This document shows positions 31,724 to 34,173 of a stretch of 34,173 bases of DNA, one piece after another (within the stretch, counting starts at the first letter, position 1; each line of letters begins with the position of its first letter). The position numbers and the translations under genes were made by a program. The notes beneath the pieces were generated by a model. It was not told where the DNA came from and searched no databases. It saw only the letters and a program-made list of their open reading frames with translations. Origin of the DNA: JAAYEV01 sp964508195 (lineage in GTDB: Bacteria > Bacillota > Clostridia > Ch29); assembly GCA_964508195.1 (NCBI GenBank), contig CAZDSH010000015.1, positions 1-34,173 on the forward strand, in the 5' to 3' direction.

Positions 31724-32983
31724 TTAAAGTACCTTATCAAAAATATCGAGCAAATCAGTTTCCGTAAGCAAAGCCTTTCTTACCCTGCCTTCTTTTTTCA
31801 CCTCGTCAATAATAGCTTTCATTTGTTCTTTGCTAACGTCGTCAACATCATAGCCATGTTTGTCCAGGTAATATGAAATATTTGCCTTACCGCTGCCCTT
31901 GCCTATAGCGTAGGTCAAGGGTGCCGCGCCAATAAGCCTGGGAGCAAAGGGTGACATCGCCGTATCTATGCCCATTTTTTGCATCTTATAGGCGATATCT
32001 GTAACCAACCCGGATTCCATTAAAGATAGGTTAGGGCCTACTATGGGTTTTTGTGGATGAACAGGAACTTTGCCTATTTCCGCTACCAATCTTGAAACGG
32101 AATCTATCCTGCCTAAGTTTACGCCGGTTTTTGTTCCAACTAGTAGCTCCAATGCCATGGCTATTTCTTCGGTAGCCACATTGCCCGTTCTTTCGCCTAA
32201 ACCGTTCATTGCACTGTGGACACAATTTGCGCCGGCCTCGACAGCTGCCATGGCAGTAGCCGTACCAAAGCCAAATTCATTGTGCCCATGAAATTCGATA
32301 GGCCTACCCTCTATTACTTCTTTTACCTTCTTTATCCCAACCTTTACGGCTAGGGGTAGCGCAACACCAAATGTATCCGTTAAAGTGACGGAGTCTGGCT
32401 TGGCCTCTTTTACAACGGTTCCATAGATTTTCTGTAGATAAGGTATCGAGGTTCTGAATGCATCCCAGCCGAAGAAGTTTACATGGAAGCCCTGTTCTTT
32501 GGCGTAGATAATAGAACTGATAATCCTATCCAATAGCTCATCCACATCGATGCCGACCCCATGTTTGCACAGGTACGGATTTATCGGATGTTCTACTATT
32601 ATTGATTTAAGGCCGATCTCGGCACAAAGATCTATATCCTTTTTATGGGCCCTACAAAGGGCTACCATTTCGGCACTATAGTTCATATTTATTAATCTTT
32701 TTACGGCACTACCGATAGTGTCTGAGACTATAGGCATACCAATTTCAAGACGCTTAATACCCATCTCTTCAAGTGCCAAAGCAACGCGAACCCTTTCATC
32801 TTCATTCCATGTAACGCCGGGTGTCTGTTCACCATCCCTTAATGTCACATCGTAGATGTCAACTTCTTTGGGGTACAATTTAACAATTTCCGGCTCATGG
32901 TTTATCGGGGAGACCCAATAATCCGGTTTGTACCAGGGCATTCCTTCCATCTGGATCCCTTCGAGTGTTTCTAGTTTTTCCAT
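31724..32983 (-). CDS. LeuA/NifV-type (isopropylmalate/homocitrate/citramalate synthase family) acyltransferase
   Basis: A 419-residue DRE-TIM metallolyase that condenses acetyl-CoA with a 2-keto acid. The catalytic RDGEQ is at residues 49-53, the metal-binding HGHNEFG at 232-238, and NGLGERTGNVATEE follows at about 260-273; the latter is typical of synthases rather than HMG-CoA lyase. It has an N-terminal extension of about 40 residues and no LeuA C-terminal regulatory domain, so feedback inhibition by leucine is unlikely. It could be homocitrate, citramalate or a divergent isopropylmalate synthase; I cannot tell. No nitrogenase, leuCD or lysine-aminoadipate genes are nearby, which argues against the usual roles. 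Confidence 0.8.
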   Translation of the reverse strand: MEKLETLEGIQMEGMPWYKPDYWVSPINHEPEIVKLYPKEVDIYDVTLRDGEQTPGVTWNEDERVRVALALEEMGIKRLEIGMPIVSDTIGSAVKRLINMNYSAEMVALCRAHKKDIDLCAEIGLKSIIVEHPINPYLCKHGVGIDVDELLDRIISSIIYAKEQGFHVNFFGWDAFRTSIPYLQKIYGTVVKEAKPDSVTLTDTFGVALPLAVKVGIKKVKEVIEGRPIEFHGHNEFGFGTATAMAAVEAGANCVHSAMNGLGERTGNVATEEIAMALELLVGTKTGVNLGRIDSVSRLVAEIGKVPVHPQKPIVGPNLSLMESGLVTDIAYKMQKMGIDTAMSPFAPRLIGAAPLTYAIGKGSGKANISYYLDKHGYDVDDVSKEQMKAIIDEVKKEGRVRKALLTETDLLDIFDKVL

Positions 32984-33004
32984 TTCTTATCATCCCTTTC
33001 GTGT

Positions 33005-33034
33005 ATTATGAATAGCGTGCAGTTTAAGTTTCAA
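33005..33034 (-). promoter_or_regulatory. Possible sigmaA promoter of the LeuA/NifV-like operon
   Basis: On the minus strand TTGAAA (33029-33034), an 18-base spacer and CATAAT (33005-33010), starting transcription close to the gene at about 32998. The rest of the gap to 33180 holds nothing I recognise. Confidence 0.5.
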
Positions 33035-33179
33035 CACTTATACGATGTTTGCTTGTTTATGACAGGTTTACATTAAATGGCGGCGTATTTCCCTATGAAT
33101 GTGCCCCTACATTTTTATCGATGCGATTTTAAATCGTTACTATAGCTTATTTTGCCATTTATTTTTCATAGATCCTAAA

Positions 33180-34001
33180 TTATAGGGCTGTAAGGCCCCC
33201 GTCTGATATTATGAATGAACCTGTCATGAAGCTAGAAGCCTTTGAAGCTAAGAATATTGCAGCCCCTACGATCTCGTAGGCTTCCGCGTAGCGCCCTAAT
33301 GGAACGCTGGCAACAACGCGTTTGTACCAAGCTTCATCGTTGAGAATTTGCGAAGCAATAGGCGTCTTGTGATAGCCCGGAGAAATCGCATTCGCCCGTA
33401 CCCCGTGTTTGGCCCATTCCACTGCCAGCACTTTGGTCAATTGTAATATGGCACCTTTGCTAGAAGCATATGCACTTTGCTTAGGGCTCACCACGTGCCC
33501 CTGTATCGAAGACATATTGATTATACTCCCTGAATTTTGCTGTACCATTATTTCACCAAAGGCTTTACAGCATACGAAGGTCCCCGTAACATTGGTCTCC
33601 AAAACTTTTTTAAACTCTTCAACGGTTAAATCAAAAACAAACTTACGATTAAGAATACCGGCACTGTTTACAAGAACATCGATTTTGCCATGCTTTGACT
33701 TTATCTCGTCCCTTACTTCTATAATGGAATCCCAAGAAGTCACATCGGCGGAGTAAATTTCGCAATTTATATCTAGAAGTCCCAGCCTGTTCTTTACCCT
33801 GTTAAGCTTCTTCTTGTCCCTTGCCAGCAAAATTATGTCGGAACCAAACCGCCCTAGGCCAATAGCTATGGCCTCACCTAAACCTGAACTCCCCCCAGTT
33901 ATTACACTTGTGTAGCCGTCTAGTCTAAAGGTTTTGTCATAATCATCGGGAATTTGCGGTATTTGGCTATCGGAATACTTATTGGCACCGTCAGCTTGCA
34001 T
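33180..34001 (-). CDS. Short-chain dehydrogenase/reductase (gluconate 5-dehydrogenase-like)
   Basis: A classical SDR of 273 residues. It has the NAD(P)-binding TGxxxGxG motif (ITGGSSGLGEAIAIGLG), LVNSAGIL, the catalytic Ser in INMSSIQG, and YASSKGA (YxxxK). The C-terminal PLGRYAEAYEIVGAAIFLASKASSFMTGSFIISDGG is typical of sugar or hydroxyacid SDRs. I chose the ATG at 34001 (MQADGANKYS) because AAAGGAG lies 10 bases upstream; the upstream ATG at 34043 has no ribosome binding site. It lies 196 bp upstream of the synthase gene, same strand. Substrate unknown; a polyol, sugar acid or 3-hydroxy acid is plausible. Confidence 0.88.
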   Translation of the reverse strand: MQADGANKYSDSQIPQIPDDYDKTFRLDGYTSVITGGSSGLGEAIAIGLGRFGSDIILLARDKKKLNRVKNRLGLLDINCEIYSADVTSWDSIIEVRDEIKSKHGKIDVLVNSAGILNRKFVFDLTVEEFKKVLETNVTGTFVCCKAFGEIMVQQNSGSIINMSSIQGHVVSPKQSAYASSKGAILQLTKVLAVEWAKHGVRANAISPGYHKTPIASQILNDEAWYKRVVASVPLGRYAEAYEIVGAAIFLASKASSFMTGSFIISDGGLTAL

Positions 34002-34056
34002 GAAAAAACATCTCCTTTCAATAGTTTTATGATCATTTAACATACATCTTCCCGGG

Positions 34057-34096
34057 CATCTATATATAACGTGATAAAGACTTTACATCTTCTAGC
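34057..34096. repeat. Right copy of the 40-bp terminal inverted repeat
   Basis: Exact reverse complement of positions 1-40. It lies about 56 bp upstream of the SDR start codon and is followed directly by the tandem repeat. Confidence 0.9.
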
Positions 34097-34173
34097 GTGT
34101 CATCCTGTGAGCATAGCACCAGCGTGTCATCCTGTGAGCATAGCACCAGCGTGTCATCCTGAGCGTAGCACCA
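34094..34173. repeat. 27-bp tandem repeat at the right edge
   Basis: Two identical 27-bp units (34094-34120, 34121-34147) and a third, two bases shorter variant (34148-34173) cut by the window edge. Each contains GTGTCATCCTG and TAGCACC. There are no spacers, so it is not a CRISPR array. Sequences with TGTCATCCTGAGCG are familiar as dispersed repeats in bacterial genomes. Confidence 0.85.

Noticed and set aside
34094..34173. Possible CRISPR array
   Set aside because: The units are contiguous with no spacers and no cas genes are nearby; it is a simple tandem repeat.
1..34173. Linear replicon or mobile element bounded by terminal inverted repeats
   Set aside because: All contents are housekeeping biosynthetic genes with no transposase, integrase, replication or terminal protein gene; an assembly break at a dispersed repeat is simpler.

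Overview
This looks like a chromosomal piece from an endospore-forming, moderately low-GC member of the Firmicutes, most likely class Clostridia. The pointers are an alpha/beta-type small acid-soluble spore protein gene, a T-box leader, a lysine riboswitch, a FapA/DUF342 protein, a clostridial-type two-OB-fold SSB, AGGAGG-type ribosome binding sites and occasional TTG/GTG starts. No rRNA, tRNA, phage or transposase gene was seen. The content is mostly amino-acid and cofactor biosynthesis plus one transport and sugar-acid-type locus. I cannot name the species.

Layout. Positions 1-40 are the exact inverted copy of 34057-34096, and the right copy is followed by a 27-bp tandem repeat, so both ends appear to lie in a dispersed repeat. 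At 72-1899 (minus) a FapA-family gene is split by a run of 23 G on its coding strand. At 2063-5457 (minus) a T-box-controlled ilvN-ilvC-ilvB operon makes the shared valine/isoleucine intermediates. At 5584-11113 a FadR-type GntR regulator is divergent from ilvD and a DctP-DctQ-DctM TRAP transporter, with three candidate operator sites between them. At 11233-14430 (minus) lie an FAH-family hydrolase, a D-2-hydroxyacid (glycerate) dehydrogenase and a glycerate kinase, converging on the TRAP operon at a bidirectional terminator. At 14.8-17.5 kb are small single genes: a GreA-like factor, a YkuK/DUF458 protein, Hsp20, a cold-shock protein and a spore protein. At 17.6-22.1 kb is a lysine-riboswitch operon, asd-dapA-dapB-lysC, followed at 22.2-24.8 kb by argG-argH behind a candidate ArgR box.

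From 24.8 kb to the end all genes are on the minus strand. In transcription order they are an SDR oxidoreductase, a LeuA/NifV-type synthase, a 59-residue 4-oxalocrotonate tautomerase, PanB, a branched-chain aminotransferase (IlvE), a sigma54-dependent activator, an SSB and an L-cysteine desulfidase/UPF0597 protein. The leader between the tautomerase and panB can fold in two mutually exclusive ways, one ending in an intrinsic terminator, which looks like an uncharacterised attenuator or riboswitch.

How the parts fit: IlvBN, IlvC, IlvD and IlvE together give valine and isoleucine, and 2-ketoisovalerate also feeds PanB for pantothenate. The dap/lysC operon feeds lysine and peptidoglycan, and argGH completes arginine. 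The most interesting items are the poly-G tract in the FapA gene, the panB leader and its unusual neighbours, and the multi-site operator between the GntR gene and ilvD.
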